From Caenorhabditis remanei (taxonomy: Eukaryota > Nematoda > Chromadorea > Rhabditida > Rhabditidae): a DNA stretch of 64,000 nt. Both the position numbers and the translations under genes were made by a program. The stretch spans positions 11,904,001 to 11,968,000 of the forward strand of contig NC_071332.1 in assembly GCF_010183535.1 (NCBI RefSeq). The letters are read 5' to 3'. Positions 43,145 to 55,574 of the stretch are shown here, piece by piece; position 1 is the stretch's first letter; every line of letters starts with the position of its first letter. The notes beneath the pieces are model-generated. The model did no database searches and was not told where the DNA came from. It worked only from the letters and a program-made list of their open reading frames with translations.

Positions 43145-44370
43145 AGCGATCCCTGCTGATCCTTGGGTTTCAAAGTGCGAGTAAAATAGGAATGAAAGAA
43201 AACGGAATAATCGAGAAAACTTTTCTGTTTTCCAGAAATTCTATTACGTGTAAACTAGGGTGATCGGTGGTTCTAGGTGGTCACGTTGGTCATATACATT
43301 CAGAAGGAAAATCCCATATTCAAGATGTTCCATACTTGAAGAAGATTACTTACCGAAAAATACCTCCACTATTTCTGACCAAAACACTAACAATCCCAAC
43401 AAAAATCAAATTTTTGTCCTCGATTCCTGATCTTTACAATGTTTTTACAAGATGGACAAATTCGAATAATTTGATAGACAAGAAAGATGAAACATTTCAT
43501 TTTTGATTTCTGAAATTCCATATAATCGAATCAAAACTTTAGCCTTCTATTAGTCGATGACCTCAAAAATAACATTGAAGGGGTTAAAAGTGTTCATTTG
43601 ATGGGAAATGCGAGGCTAAGTTGACTGGTTTTTATTCAGTGTTTTTCGACTGAAAATATGGGAAGTGGCGGAATGATTTTTTCTGGAGTAGTTTTTTCTA
43701 CTTTTTTCTGAAACTATCGTACCGTCTGGCTATCTGTTTTACGTTGGTTTATTCCTTTCAAAACGTGTACTATTGTAACTGGAGTTTCACATCAAAACTC
43801 AACTTCTTGTTTGATTTAACACCGATTCTTGATCATCTAAACTTCTTTTGTTCATAAAGATGTAAATTCTAAAACAGTTTTCCTTGGTACAATCCTATTA
43901 GACAATGAATGTTCGATCTTCCTCATCAAATCAATACGATAATCGATTCAAACCCGGAAAAGAGAGAAAAAGTAACAAAAAATTCAAAAATATGCAAATT
44001 CCAAAGAAGATAACACGTGCTCTCCACCTCTTTTTTCTCATTTTTTTCCAGAGATCATCGTCCAGTCGATGTCGTATTTAGTCGTTGAGTTGTTCACTTA
44101 TTCTTTGCTTCTGTTCTCCGAAACCGTTTCTTTCTTCGCTCCGCCCACTTCTTCCTTCCTAAATGATAAGAATCTTTCCTTATGACCAACAAATATTTTG
44201 AACCGTGCCTTGTAGTTGGATGAAAGGAATAGGAGTGGCTAGAAAGTGGGCGGAGTCGACCAGATAGATCATGGTCGTTACTACAAAAACCCCGATTTTT
44301 TAGCTCAAAGTATTCAGATATTCGTCTCCACATATTCTGAAATCAAAACCAAATACAGAAACTCTTCAAA
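43145..44370. other. Intergenic spacer, no gene seen
   Basis: About 1.2 kb between divergently transcribed genes, so promoters of both should lie here. It is AT-rich with pyrimidine tracts. No protein-like frame or structured RNA was noticed. Confidence 0.5.
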
Positions 44371-46036
44371 ATGTCAAAACTGTGGGGCAACTACTACAGG
44401 TAAACAACTTTTTTTATTCGAAAAACCCGTGAACTTGTTTTCAGATGGGTCATTCTATTCGTTGGATTCTTGTGTCTGACATCCATCTGCTCAAATTATA
44501 TCATCATAAACTTCACATTCATCTGCATGAAAAATGACATGACAAATGCAGTGGCGGATAGTAATGGAGTGAGTTTCAGACAATATTTAGTTTTAGAGGC
44601 AATACGACTAGGTTTACTGTAATGACACGGTAACTGTAACTTCAAAATTTATCAACTTCAACAACATTTACATATCGTTTTCTTTCAGACTCTTCACAGC
44701 ATCTATGACTATTCCAGTGGTGAAAAGAAATGGATTCTCTGGGCAGTTGCTTTGGGAACCATGATCGGAACACTACCAATCAACGTTCTCTATGTCAAGT
44801 TCGGAGCCCGTTTCCCATTTTTGTTGGCTGGTCTCGCTTCAGTCGTCTCAACTGCTTTGATTCCATGGGCTGCTGGATTCAATTATTGGTTGCTCATTTT
44901 GTTGAGATTCGTTCAAGTAAGTTCTCTAATTCATTGATTTCAATAATTTTCATTCTGTCTTATTTTCCAGGGACTTGCCTACTCCGCTGACTTCGCAGCC
45001 ATCGGTCTCATCACTGTCCGCTGGGCTCCACTCACTGAAACTGCCACATTCATTGCCATCATGACTTCGTTTACCGGTATCTCATCCACTGCAACCAACT
45101 CTGTCACTGGTGTCATCTGTGAGAGCTCTTTCGGATGGAAATGGTCTTATTATCTGCATGCCGCGGTCGGAACTTTCCTCTTTTTCCTCTGGTACGTCAT
45201 CTATATCGACCATCCACAAGACACCAAGAGAGTCTCCTGCAAGGAATTGAGCAAGATTGAGAAGTCGAAATCAGCTGCCCATTTGGACAAGAGTACCGAT
45301 GTTCCATACAGAAAACTTCTCACGAGTCCAGTCATCTGGTGTGTCTGGCTCAATGCATTCTTCGAGATGTCCGCTGTCATTGTCTGTTCCACCTACATGC
45401 CAATCTATTTCCACGAAGTTCTTGGATTCGGAGTAACAGAAACTGGTTTCTGGGTTGCTCTTGTTCTCTTCATCTGGCTTCCAGTCCGATGGGTATCAGC
45501 AATCATGAGTGACAAGATCAAGTTCGTTGGAGAGAGAACCAAGATGCTCATTTTCAATACAATTGCCGTCGGAGGTACCGGAGCATTTTTCGCCATCATT
45601 GGATTCATCCCAGCTGAGAACAAGTATTGGTCCGTCGCCGCATTCACAATGACCATGTGCTGTGTTGGTGTAAACTCCGGAGGTTTTTACAAATGCGGAG
45701 TTCTCCATGCTCGGTAAGTATGGGTTCAGACTGAGAACTTTTCTTTCTACTCTAGCAGTTTTTTTCGAATCTTTATCATCAATTGTTTTTCTTTTCAGTC
45801 AATACGCTCACGTTGTCATCGCCGCCATCCAATGGACCAAATGTGTTGCCCTCTTCTCTGCCCCAGCCATGGTCGCCCTCTTCGTCACCACTGAATCCGT
45901 CCGAACCCAATGGATTGGAGTCTATCTTGTCTTTGGAGGACTCATGCAAATCACCAACTTGCTCTCCTACTGTATCTTCACTGACAAACCAGCTGAATGG
46001 ACCAACACTGACGAGAAACCAGTGTCCAAAGCTTAG
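44371..46036 (+). CDS. SLC17/sialin-like MFS transporter, copy 1
   Basis: Exons 44371-44399, 44445-44568, 44689-44916, 44971-45713 and 45799-46036. The start is MSKLWGNYYRWVILFVGFL. It has twelve predicted membrane helices. Diagnostic pieces are CSNYIIINFTFICM in the first loop, GTMIGTLPINVLYVKFGARFP (MFS loop 2-3), GLAYSADFAAIGLITVRWAP, ETATFIAIMTSFTGIS, ICESSFGWKWSYYLHA, YIDHPQDTKRVS (the long central loop of SLC17), NSGGFYKCGVLHAR, and a cytoplasmic tail after FTDKPAEW. The family carries organic anions, phosphate or vesicular amino acids; the substrate here is unknown. It has the fewest introns of the three paralogs. It looks intact and well conserved. Confidence 0.9.
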
Positions 46037-47179
46037 ATCAAAATGCTTTAATTTCTATTTGACTGTGACTTGATTATAGTTGATCGAGTTGGTCACAAAA
46101 ATTATGTAAATAACTAGAAACAAACTGTCCACATATCACAATCCACTCTTTTCCCTCATTTTTGCTTTTTTCTGTCCATAGATTTACATACATTTGCCCC
46201 GTTGCCCTCACGTGTACATTCCCATCTTCTCCCGCTGAAACAAATGCATAAAACGGTTTTGATTCTTGTACTTTTTCGAACATTTTCACACTTTGAAACT
46301 ATAATTCATAACAGCCTCAAGACTCTCTCTGTATGAAAGATGAAACGACTGAACTTTGAAATCCAAACCTCCTAATTTTTCTAATTTTTGTGGGTGGCTC
46401 AATTATAGAAGTTCAAATTTCAATCCATGCTTCCGTTCTTTCCCCTTTTTTTGACCATCAGTCCCTCTTCCACTGGTTTTGTGCACATGTTTACGGAAGC
46501 TTCAAAACACACTTCATCGGAATCTTATTGAGAAACTTGCTCTAAAACTATAAAATATTTGCAAAATCCTTGAAAACCAAAACAGATTTCTGAAATCTTT
46601 GGTTCATAGTCACGAGAATTTTCACACATCCTTCCGAATCCTCCTACCTAATTGGTGTGAATAACCAACTACGCATATTTAAAGAGTCACAAGACAAAGA
46701 TCCTTCAGTTGAGTAGAGTTTCGAAGTTGGCAGGAGCTGGCTTCTGAGAATTTTTGTTTATTTCTTAGTCAGCATTTTTAAACATCATGGCAATCTGTGA
46801 TGCTTCTAATAGGTTTTTCAAATTTTAACACTTTCAATATTTTGTCTGCTGAAACACTCTATTCTATCATAAATCACTAAAAAACCTCTTTTCTTTTCTT
46901 CTTCTTTTTCTCACTTCTATCCGTTTCCAACAGCGTCTTCTCTTTTTCCACTTGATCCCAACGTGTCACTATGTAACGTTCTTCGTGCGCATCACATGTT
47001 GATGAAAGGGATCACTCCGTTCAGTGCGATTTCTTATTTCTTATCAATTTTTCTCTCCTCATCGGTCAAAATTTTATTTGTCTCCATTTCTATCTTCTCA
47101 TCGGCTGTACCTGTTTTGATGAACCTTGTTGAACCCATGCATTCGATATCTTCATACCATTTTTAGACGATAATCAACT
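46037..47179. other. Spacer between transporter copies 1 and 2
   Basis: AT-rich, with pyrimidine-rich tracts near 46880-46950. No protein-like frame survives inspection. It should hold the promoter of transporter copy 2. Confidence 0.5.
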
Positions 47180-49199
47180 ATGTCTCTATGGGGAAATTAC
47201 TACAGGTGGGGGATCAGAACAATTTTCGGAAAGAAATAGAAGATTTCAGATTGATAGTCATAGCAGTTGGATTTCTGTGTTTGGCATCAGTCTGCTCTAA
47301 TTATATCGTGATCAATTTTACATTTATTTGCATGAAAAATGACAATTCAGAAGTTTTCGTGGATGGAAATGGGGTAAGATTGCAAATCTTTTGGTGCCAG
47401 AATTTATCAGAACATCTCAACAACTATCAAAAACGAGTCGAATATGAAAAAAAAAACAGGTTGAATAAAGTTCCAAATTTAGATCAATCTGAGCTACTTA
47501 AATAAGCAATTAGAAATCTGAAAATGGGAACATGTAACTTTTCGATCCATACAAGATTTAATTTCAACCTCATCCAATTAGAAGAAGTACAGTAACCCCA
47601 AACAGTTATTTTTATCAAATCACATCGCCTACGTGACTTCTGCAACAAAATTATATGTTCTGTCAATTTTTAGACCGTACGAAGTATCTATGACTACTCT
47701 AGCAGTGAGAAAAAATGGATAATGTGGGCCGTGGCAGCTGGTACCATTATAGGTACCATTCCAATCAACTTGTTGTATGTCAAATATGGAGCAAGGTTGG
47801 TTAAACTGTAAGGGATTAAATGGAGATCTCAGATTCTAGGTACCCATTTCTTGTCGCTGGAGTAGTCTCATCTTTAGCTACCGCATTTGTGCCATTGGCG
47901 GCTAGAGTCAACTTCTTTATTTTGATTTTGTTGAGGTTTTTGCAAGTAAGTACTTTATTATTTCACAGATATTTTTGCAACAGTATCTTCCAGGGTCTCG
48001 CTTACTCGGCCGACTTTGCGGCGATTGGTCTCATGACTGTCCGATGGGCGCCTCTTTCGGAAACTGCTACTTTTGTAGCCATTCTTACTGCATTCACTGG
48101 AATATCTTCAGTAGTCACCAATTCACTGACCGGATTGATTTGTGAGAGCTCACTTGGATGGAAGTTTGCATTTTATTTCCACGCAATCGCTGGATTCATT
48201 CTTTTCGTTATCTGGACTTTTGTGTACATTGACCATCCAGAAGACACGGAAAGAGTATCTCAGAAGGAACTCGGACATATTCAGAAAAACAAATCGGAGG
48301 CTCATTTGGATAGAAATACCAGTGTTCCTTATAAGGTAACTTTTGAAGCTGGTTCAATTATAAAAACATTTTTCAGAAAATCCTGACAAGCCCAGTTATT
48401 CTCTGTGTCTGGGTGAATGCATTTTTTGAGATGTCTGCTGTCATTATGTTTTCTTCCTACATGCCCATTTATTTCCATGAAGTTTTGAAGTTTGGAATCA
48501 CTGAAACTGGATTTTATGTTGCCCTCGTACTATTCTCGTACATGCCAATCAGATTCGTTGCTGCGGTATTCAGTGATAAGTTCAGGTATGGCAAATTCAG
48601 ATTCGTCTCTTGAAAGTATTTTTGGTTCAGGTTTATTAGTGAAAAACTCAAAATTATGATTTTCAACACGTTCGCAGTTGGTGGTTCAGGATTTTTCTTT
48701 GCGTGTATCGGGTGAGTATTATGATAACTCCACTCCTCAACAACTACTTTATTTCAGTTTCATTCCGGCCGAGCACAACATGTTGTCACTCTCATTTTTT
48801 ATCTTGACAATGTGCTGTATTGGAGTTAATTCTGGTGGATTTTACAAATGTGGAGTGTTGCATGCACGGTGAGTTGATGACTGAATTAGAAGGAAAAAAA
48901 CTTAATTTCAGTCAATTCGCACATGTTGTTATTGCTGCTATCCAATGGATGAAATGTCTTGCTTTATTTTCTGCACCAGCTCTAGTTGCAATCTTTGTAT
49001 CAGATGAGTCAAACAGACTTCAATGGATGTGGGTGCATTTGGTACTCGGCGGTCTCATGATTATTGTAAGATTTCCAACAAAAGTTATTTCAAGAAATAG
49101 CTCATGTTTCAGACAAATTTCGTGTCATATTTCATTTTCACGGATGAACCAGCAGAGTGGACAAATAGTGAAGTGACAGAGAGATTTGAGAAATCATAA
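47180..49199 (+). CDS. SLC17/sialin-like MFS transporter, copy 2
   Basis: A paralog of the transporter to its left. The ATG at 47180 (MSLWGNYYR) precedes an intron at the same place as in copy 1. Recognisable blocks in order are RLIVIAVGFLCLASVCSNY, GTIIGTIPINLLYVKYGARYP, GLAYSADFAAIGLMTVRWAP, ICESSLGWKFAFYFHA, YIDHPEDTERVS, VNAFFEMSAVIMFSSYMPIYF, ITETGFYVAL, NSGGFYKCGVLHARQFAHVV and FTDEPAEW. It ends in a short tail at 49199. It has more introns than copy 1 (for example after KYGAR, VPYK, SDKF and ACIG). All joins keep the frame. Substrate unknown. Confidence 0.88.
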
Positions 49200-49256
49200 A
49201 ATATTGAAGAACCTTTTTTTGTATAAATAATTGACTCCATATTCGTATTTCCACTT

Positions 49257-50535
49257 TCAGATATTTGCAACAATTGATCTCCGATGAATATGAACAGAAA
49301 CTTCGGGAATTACCACCGACTTTTTCCTTCCCAACAAAAAATTTCTATACGCTGAATTTCTTGAAATCATAAGAAGCTGAGAAGGGATTGAAGCTCCACA
49401 AAGACATGAATAGGCAATTGTATTAGTCATTCTAGAGTCTGTAGATGGGTCATTGAAAAAAGATTTGAAGATGAGGCAAGAGGAGATTGTGATGAAACCA
49501 CCCATCAAAATAGACTGAAAACTAGTGTAACTAACATCAAAGGTGATATCTGATTACCTGTGCTACAAAGTTCTGAATTCCTTTCAGTCTTTCTTTTATA
49601 CTTTTGTAGTTTTTATTATCTCTGCTTACTCTGGTTTCCAAGTATATAGAGATATACAAAAAACATGAAATCTGAAAATAACTTACTGCCCAAAATCTTG
49701 TTTCAAAAAACCTTACCATGAAGATACCAATCACTGAACAAATCATAATAAAGTTCATGACAGTGGTGTTTCCCGAATCAGTGAGAATATAAACACCTGG
49801 ATACTCGAGAACTTTCAAATTATTTGGGTACTTCTGAATACTTATTCTGGTTTCTATTTCCTTCAGATGTCGCACTAACCCTTTTCACGAACTCTTCCAT
49901 TTCTTCTAAATCACTTATAGTTAAAAACATAAAACTTGGTGTTGGTACATAGACCAGAAGACCTATAACAACATAGAATGTGTAGTATGTTGACTTGTGA
50001 CACTGCAAACGAAATTAAGAGATTTCCGAAAATAAATGTCTCACATCGAAAAATTTTCCGGGCCTCGCCACAGCTTGTAAACGCTTCAGTTGGATTATAA
50101 ATATTGAATATCCATGAGTGCAGAATAGAAGTACCCAGACCATCTAGAAAAAGAAAATAAATTGTTTTTGCCCCGATTATTTTTGCAATGAGAGGGACAA
50201 TAAATCGGATTCAAACTCACAAACAAAGTGAAACAATCGAAATAATCTCTGAGAATTCCTTGACAATACGCTGCTGGAAATGGATGTAACGTGACCATTC
50301 CTCCAAAAACACCCAGTTGTAGTTGGCTACCATAGAATGAAAGATGATAAATAGACGACCATAACTTGATTGAAAATCTCTCATGTTTCGACTTTTTCCA
50401 AATTAGATAAAATGTCAGAAAACTAATTGGAGTTGCCAGAATGCAAACGAGTACTGTAGCACGATATTGTAGAGAATTATCAGAATTGAATACAGTGACA
50501 TAGGTTCGATAGTCCGTTGTGTTATCAATAGGCAT
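49257..50535 (-). CDS. Seven-transmembrane chemoreceptor, Sri/Srh-like, copy 6
   Basis: The ATG at 50535 gives MPIDNTTDYRTYVTVFNSD. Then come TPISFLTFYLIWKKSKHERF, YGSQLQLGVFGGMVTLHPFP, FIIQLKRLQAVARPGKFFD after TM3, VKRYPNNLKVLEYPGVYIL, FMICSVIGIFMISCFLY, SILMGGFITISSCLIFKSFF and NTIAYSCLCGASIPSQLLM. The tail ISRNSAYRNFLLGRKKS ends at 49257. Close kin of copy 5, although five genes away. It sits between transporter copies 2 and 3 and is convergent with copy 2, its stop only 57 bp past that gene. It appears intact. Confidence 0.8.
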
Positions 50536-52252
50536 GCAATGTTTTTAGAAGGTGTTAGTTAATAAGAATAGAAAAAACGTAAAAGAGCAATCTCTCTCAA
50601 AATTGTGAGATACTTAGAATTTTTGGGAAGACGAAAAATGGAAATAAATATGTGTTTCATAATTAAATTCCGCGGAAAAGAGTCCAAATTTCACTGGACA
50701 GAAATCAAAAGAAATTTTTCGTTTGATTGAATTTCGAATTACTCGGAGTTCGAAAGTCTGGGATACGAAAAACACATTTATTGTAGCTTTGTGCGTCCGA
50801 AGGATAGAAACTTAAAGTGGACTAATCCATTTGAACTATTTGGAAGTTTGAAATTTGAAATTTGGTAGACCAGGAAGTAGAAGTTCAATCATCGATTGAA
50901 AATTCATACAATTTTTCAAATGATCTTTTGAACATTTATTTTTCGAAAGAATTTGATCTGTACTTTTCGATGATGTTCCTTTTGATAGAAAATTAGTTTG
51001 TCACTTTATAATCAACCCTCTTTTTTAATCCAAAAAGTAATGAAGATGTTTTTCTCAAATCAATCTCAGTGGTTCACACATTCTGAAATTCTTGGAATTT
51101 TTAAAGAGATTTTTGAATATTGAATTTGTACACGAATCTTGTTTTTTGAACTCCTGATAACATGTCTGCAAACTATTATGACTAAAGCGGTGCCGAAAAT
51201 TATTCAGTAATATATTTCTCAGAAACAATTTCTGATTCATGCAATTTTCAAATGAACTTTTGAACATTTATACCTCGAAAGTGCGTTACGAAATCTGTAC
51301 TTGATCTGTACTTTTTTGAGGATCTGTATTTTTTTCGATAGTAAGGTTGAAATAAATTAAAAGTAGAGTAAAAACAATATGTAAATTTTTTGCAACATTT
51401 GTCACCCATTCTCAATTTCAGAACATAACATAAGCGGAAGAGAGGAGGAGAGATCCAACACGCGAAAGGGATTAAAATCGAATAAAAATGCCCTCTGTGA
51501 ACTGTTGAAACGTTATTCTGGCAACATCATGTTCAAAATAGATGTGAATTTCAAAAAATAACCTCTTTTTTCTTTTTGAAGTTTTTTTTGGAGACGTGTG
51601 ATTTTTTAATGAACAAGTTGTTATTTACTTTTAGTGTGAATTTCAAAGAAAAAATAATCGGAAGATCTCATCGGTAGATAGTATCTCACATGTTTGAAAT
51701 TGGCAACCAGCGACTAGAATTGCCTTCCAAACTTTGTACCTCTTTGCTCTCATAGTCTTTTCCATGAAGATTTCAGTTTTTTCAAACTTTTTTTGTTGAA
51801 ATTTTGCTTCAATCATGGAATCGAACAATTCCAGCGTTCCGAAAAACTGATTGTGAACATTTTTTGTGATTCCTTTTAAACAACAAACAAAGAAAACAAC
51901 AAAACAAAACAAGAAAGGAGCAGAACATGCATTGTTCCCATTATCATTGTCACTATCTCTCCCAAATATTTCTTCTCTCAAAACATTTCGTTTTCTGGTC
52001 ATTCTTCAAAAAGGGCTATCACATGGCCGTCATGCTGTTTGAGGGGTTCAATAAGTTCACATCTTCCTTGTTATTCCCCATTTATCTCTCATTACTTCTC
52101 ACCTCCCGCTGTCATTTTGTAGTATGGAGGAACTTCAGTCGATCTATGGTTTTTTTGTTGCAGGGACAGTCTAACGGGATCAAAACCAAGTAGGATCAGG
52201 ATACATACAAGAATATAGTGTGATATTGAATTAAGAAGAAAACAAAAACAGT
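50536..52252. other. Spacer with an imperfect direct repeat
   Basis: AT-rich. Two copies of a ~40-bp segment (near 50907-50950 and 51240-51281) share CAATTTTTCAAATG..CTTTTGAACATTTAT..TCGAAAG, each followed by GATCTGTACTTTT runs. A 119-residue minus-strand frame at 52002-51643 lacks any family signal or codon regularity and is not called a gene. The promoter of transporter copy 3 should lie at the right end. Confidence 0.45.
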
Positions 52253-54011
52253 ATGATTTGGGGTAATTATTACAGGTGAGAAGAGAATGGAATCAGTGAA
52301 CGAATTGATATTTTTTGCAGGTTAATAGTTCTATTCGTCGGGTTCCTATGCCTTGCTTCTCTATGCTCAAATTATTTGATTATTAATTTCACATTTATTT
52401 GTATGAAACATGATTTTTCAGACGGATACATAGAACATAATGGAGTTAGTTTCATTTCAGTAGGTTTTATTCCAAGTGGTTAATTTCAGACTATCCAAAG
52501 TAAATACGATTATTCTACTAGTGAAAAGAAATGGATCTTGTGGTCGGTGGCAGCTGGTACTATTATAGGAACAATTCCATTGAATACGCTGTATGTAAAG
52601 TTTGGAGCGAGGTTTGTTAAAAAAAAGTTTCTCTGATGAATCGAAATTATAGGAATCCATTTATGATAGCAGGTCTGGCATCTTGTGCGTCGACTGCGCT
52701 TATACCATGGTCAGCAAAATTAAATTTCTTTATGCTGATACTTTTGAGATTCATCCAGGTTAGCCAGTTCTATAATATATTTTCAACGGACTCATACTCT
52801 TTAGGGTTTCGCGTACTCAGCAGACTTTGCAGCTATCGGTCTAATGACTGTCCGATGGGCCCCATTATCTGAAACTGCCACTTTTCTAGCTGTGCTGACT
52901 TGTTTCAATGGAATTGCTTCAACTATCACTAACTTCGGAACTGGCCTGATTTGTGAAAGTTCACTTGGTTGGAAGTGGTCTTATTATCTGCATGCAATTG
53001 CTGGACTTGTTCTATTTGCACTATGGTTTTTAGTCTATATCGATCATCCCCAAGAGACCAAAAGAGTATCTGATCAAGAGCTTCAGAAGATTCAGAAGAA
53101 CAAATCGGAAGCTCATTTGAGTAAAAAATGTGATGTGCCTTATATGGTGAGCCTAATATAAAACCATTAGATTCATGGAGACATTTTCAGAAACTGGTCA
53201 CTAGTCCTATAATTCTTTGTGTCTGGGCAAATGCATTTTTTGATTTAACAGCTGCAATAATGTTTTCCACGTATGTGCCTGTATATTTGCACGAAGTTTT
53301 GAAGTTTGGAATTACCGAAACTGGATTTTATGCCTCTCTAATTCTTGGATTATCTCTGCCTGTTCGTTTCGTTTTCGCCCTTGTCAGTGATAAGTTGAAG
53401 TGAGTCTCACAATCATTAAATCATGTTCATTTTTATTGTTTTCAGATTCATCAGCGAAACTGCCAAGATTCGCATTTTCAACACTGTATCTGTAGGAGTA
53501 TCCGGGTTATTCTTTGCTAGTATTGGGTATGTTTCAAAAAAACTTCTTTTCAACATGAAAATAGCTGAACCGATTAGATTCATCCCGATGGAGCAACGTG
53601 GCTGGTCGTTGTTTTGTTCTATTATGACAATGTGTTGTATCGGAGTCAATTCAGGAGGATTTTATAAGTCTGGCGTGCTACATTCAAGGTGTGTAACCTA
53701 CCTTCCAGCATATAAAAATTACCTCTTTCAGACAATTCGCTCACGTTGTCATAACGGCAATCCAATGGATGAAATGTTTAGCGTTGTTTGTTGCTCCAGC
53801 TCTTGTTTCTGTGTTTGTATCAGAAGAATCAAATAGACTTCAGTGGATTTGGGTGTTCTTAGTGCTTGGTGGTTGTATGATTGCAGTGAGTTCATGAATA
53901 GCCTTTTTCAGAATAAGGTTTAATTTTCAGATAAATATAATTTCATTGTTCATACTGACCGATCAACCAGCGAAATGGACAGAAACAGAAGAAATCAATG
54001 AAAAATTATGA
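52253..54011 (+). CDS. SLC17/sialin-like MFS transporter, copy 3
   Basis: The third paralog. The ATG at 52253 (MIWGNYYR) precedes the same first intron position. Blocks in order are LIVLFVGFLCLASLCSNY, GTIIGTIPLNTLYVKFGARNP, GFAYSADFAAIGLMTVRWAP, ETATFLAVLTCFNGIAS, ICESSLGWKWSYYLHA, YIDHPQETKRVSDQEL, ANAFFDLTAAIMFSTYVPVY, NSGGFYKSGVLHSRQFAHVV and LTDQPAKW. The stop is at 54011, 52 bp from the stop of the convergent secreted-protein gene. It has GFYKSGV where the others have GFYKCGV. Closer to copy 2 than to copy 1. It seems functional; the substrate is unknown. Confidence 0.88.
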
Positions 54012-54062
54012 TTTTTTGAATAAAGCATATTGTAATTCATCGAACTATGTGCAGGTGGGAGC

Positions 54063-55574
54063 TCATAATAGCTTAATAAATGTCATTAAAATCATGAGAG
54101 GGAATCCAGATAGAATTGCCACAGAAACTTTGGTGGTTGTTTCAACATGTCTTGGGGTTGTCGGTTTTGGGGTTGTCGGTACTGTAGTTGTAACATTGTC
54201 CAGTGCTCCTTCTAAAAATATTACTGCGACTGGGAAAAAGTGTTGAAGTTAGGATATGTTTTGCTCAGATACTATGAATTCAAATTTTTCTATGCGAGGA
54301 AAGCTCGCCCGCCATGGACGGAAACAAAAACTTACGGGATACATAATACTGCACATAATACTGTCCATCTCTAGAATTCGCAGAAGAAATGACAAAGTTA
54401 TTTCCGATGTGTGGAGTACTCCATGGAGCAAAGAAATCATTTGGAACTGTAGCTTGAGAATAGTGTAAGGAACCATCGTAAACATCGAAGTTCACTACAC
54501 CGTTATCTGGTAAATGTCCGAGAATCTTAAATTTTGAAAATTTTTAACTTTCGAAAGTTAGAGTAAGTTTTCAAATACTCACATTAGAACCAGTGTAACC
54601 TGTTTTAGTAAAATCTCTCAACGTGTTGATAGTGAGTGCTGCATCAAGAACACCGTATGGTTTCATATAAAATCCCGTAGTAGTAGTACTTGTTGTCGTG
54701 GAGCCAGCAAGTGGAACTGAAATGGGAAATATGTTTTGGAAACGTGTCCTCCCTCTACAAACTCACCATATCCTGGCTCAATTAGAAAACTGCATCCAGA
54801 ATACGTTTTAAGATAGAAGGCAACGATTCCCAAAGAGAACTGTTCTACATTTGAGAAGTATATATCTGTTATGTCAGTATGCATTGGATTCGAAAAGATT
54901 TGAGTATTTATTGGCTCGATGGAATCCATCGGAATTCCGGCGTACATGAGTGCACGAGCTTGTTCGCCTTGCTTCCAGTTGCTTATTTTTGTAGATCTCA
55001 CTGGATTAGTATTATTATTTGTATTCAAGAAAACCGAAACCACATTGACATTTCCCAGTCCTTGCATATTAATGTTTTGAGCATCAAAAACATCGAACAC
55101 ATAGAAATAATCTGTATAAGAGAAACATGGACACTTGTAATGCGGGTTTACGAAAACTGACTGTTCTGAGTTTGCTTCAATGTGCTTATGTAAATAACTC
55201 CGTTCAGATTTTTGAGCTCGTCTGTGCCTAATGTTGTCGTCAAATAAGCAGATGGTTTGATTGGATATCGTTGAAGTTGTCCAGTATTTAATGGCAATCG
55301 TCTCATTTTTAGATCAAACAGTCTGAAAATGCCATATTTCAGCTATCACATGCCCAAAAACTTACGAGATCTTTGTCTGCTCAGATACAAGAATAATGTT
55401 TCGTAGAGTTATTTCGTCATCAGACGACGCCGAAACATAGATAGAACACGGTTCGGTAACTTGTAAGTCATTTTTTGCGTTTCCTCCTTTGAAACCGTTC
55501 AAACTAATTAATTGTTGACTGAATACACTGGAAATCAGTGAAGAAAATATCAGAAAACAATACAAATGATTCAT
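54063..55574 (-). CDS. Secreted, probably GPI-anchored protein, divergent pair member 1
   Basis: The ATG at 55574 begins with a clear signal peptide (MNHLYCFLIFSSLISSVFS). Middle exons carry QQLISLNGFKGGNAKNDL, FDVFDAQNINMQGLG, FSNPMHTDITDIYFSNVEQ, IEPGYVPLAGSTT, TTGFYMKPYGVLDAALTIN, NDFFAPWSTPHIGNNF and GQYYVQYYVS. By comparison with its neighbour at 56767-58386, the exon ends at a GTAAGT donor near 54315. The last exon, found around 54210-54063, is Thr/Pro-rich (TTTVPTTPKPTTPRHVE) with a hydrophobic end typical of GPI signals. The family is not recognised; a beta-rich CUB-like ectodomain is only a guess. It is likely an extracellular surface protein. Confidence 0.75.

Noticed and set aside
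46963..47505. Separate small genes upstream of transporter copy 2
   Set aside because: They are readthrough of spacer or of the first exons and introns of the transporter.
51643..52002. 119-residue minus-strand frame
   Set aside because: No family signal, Lys/Phe-rich by AT composition, and no supporting splice structure.
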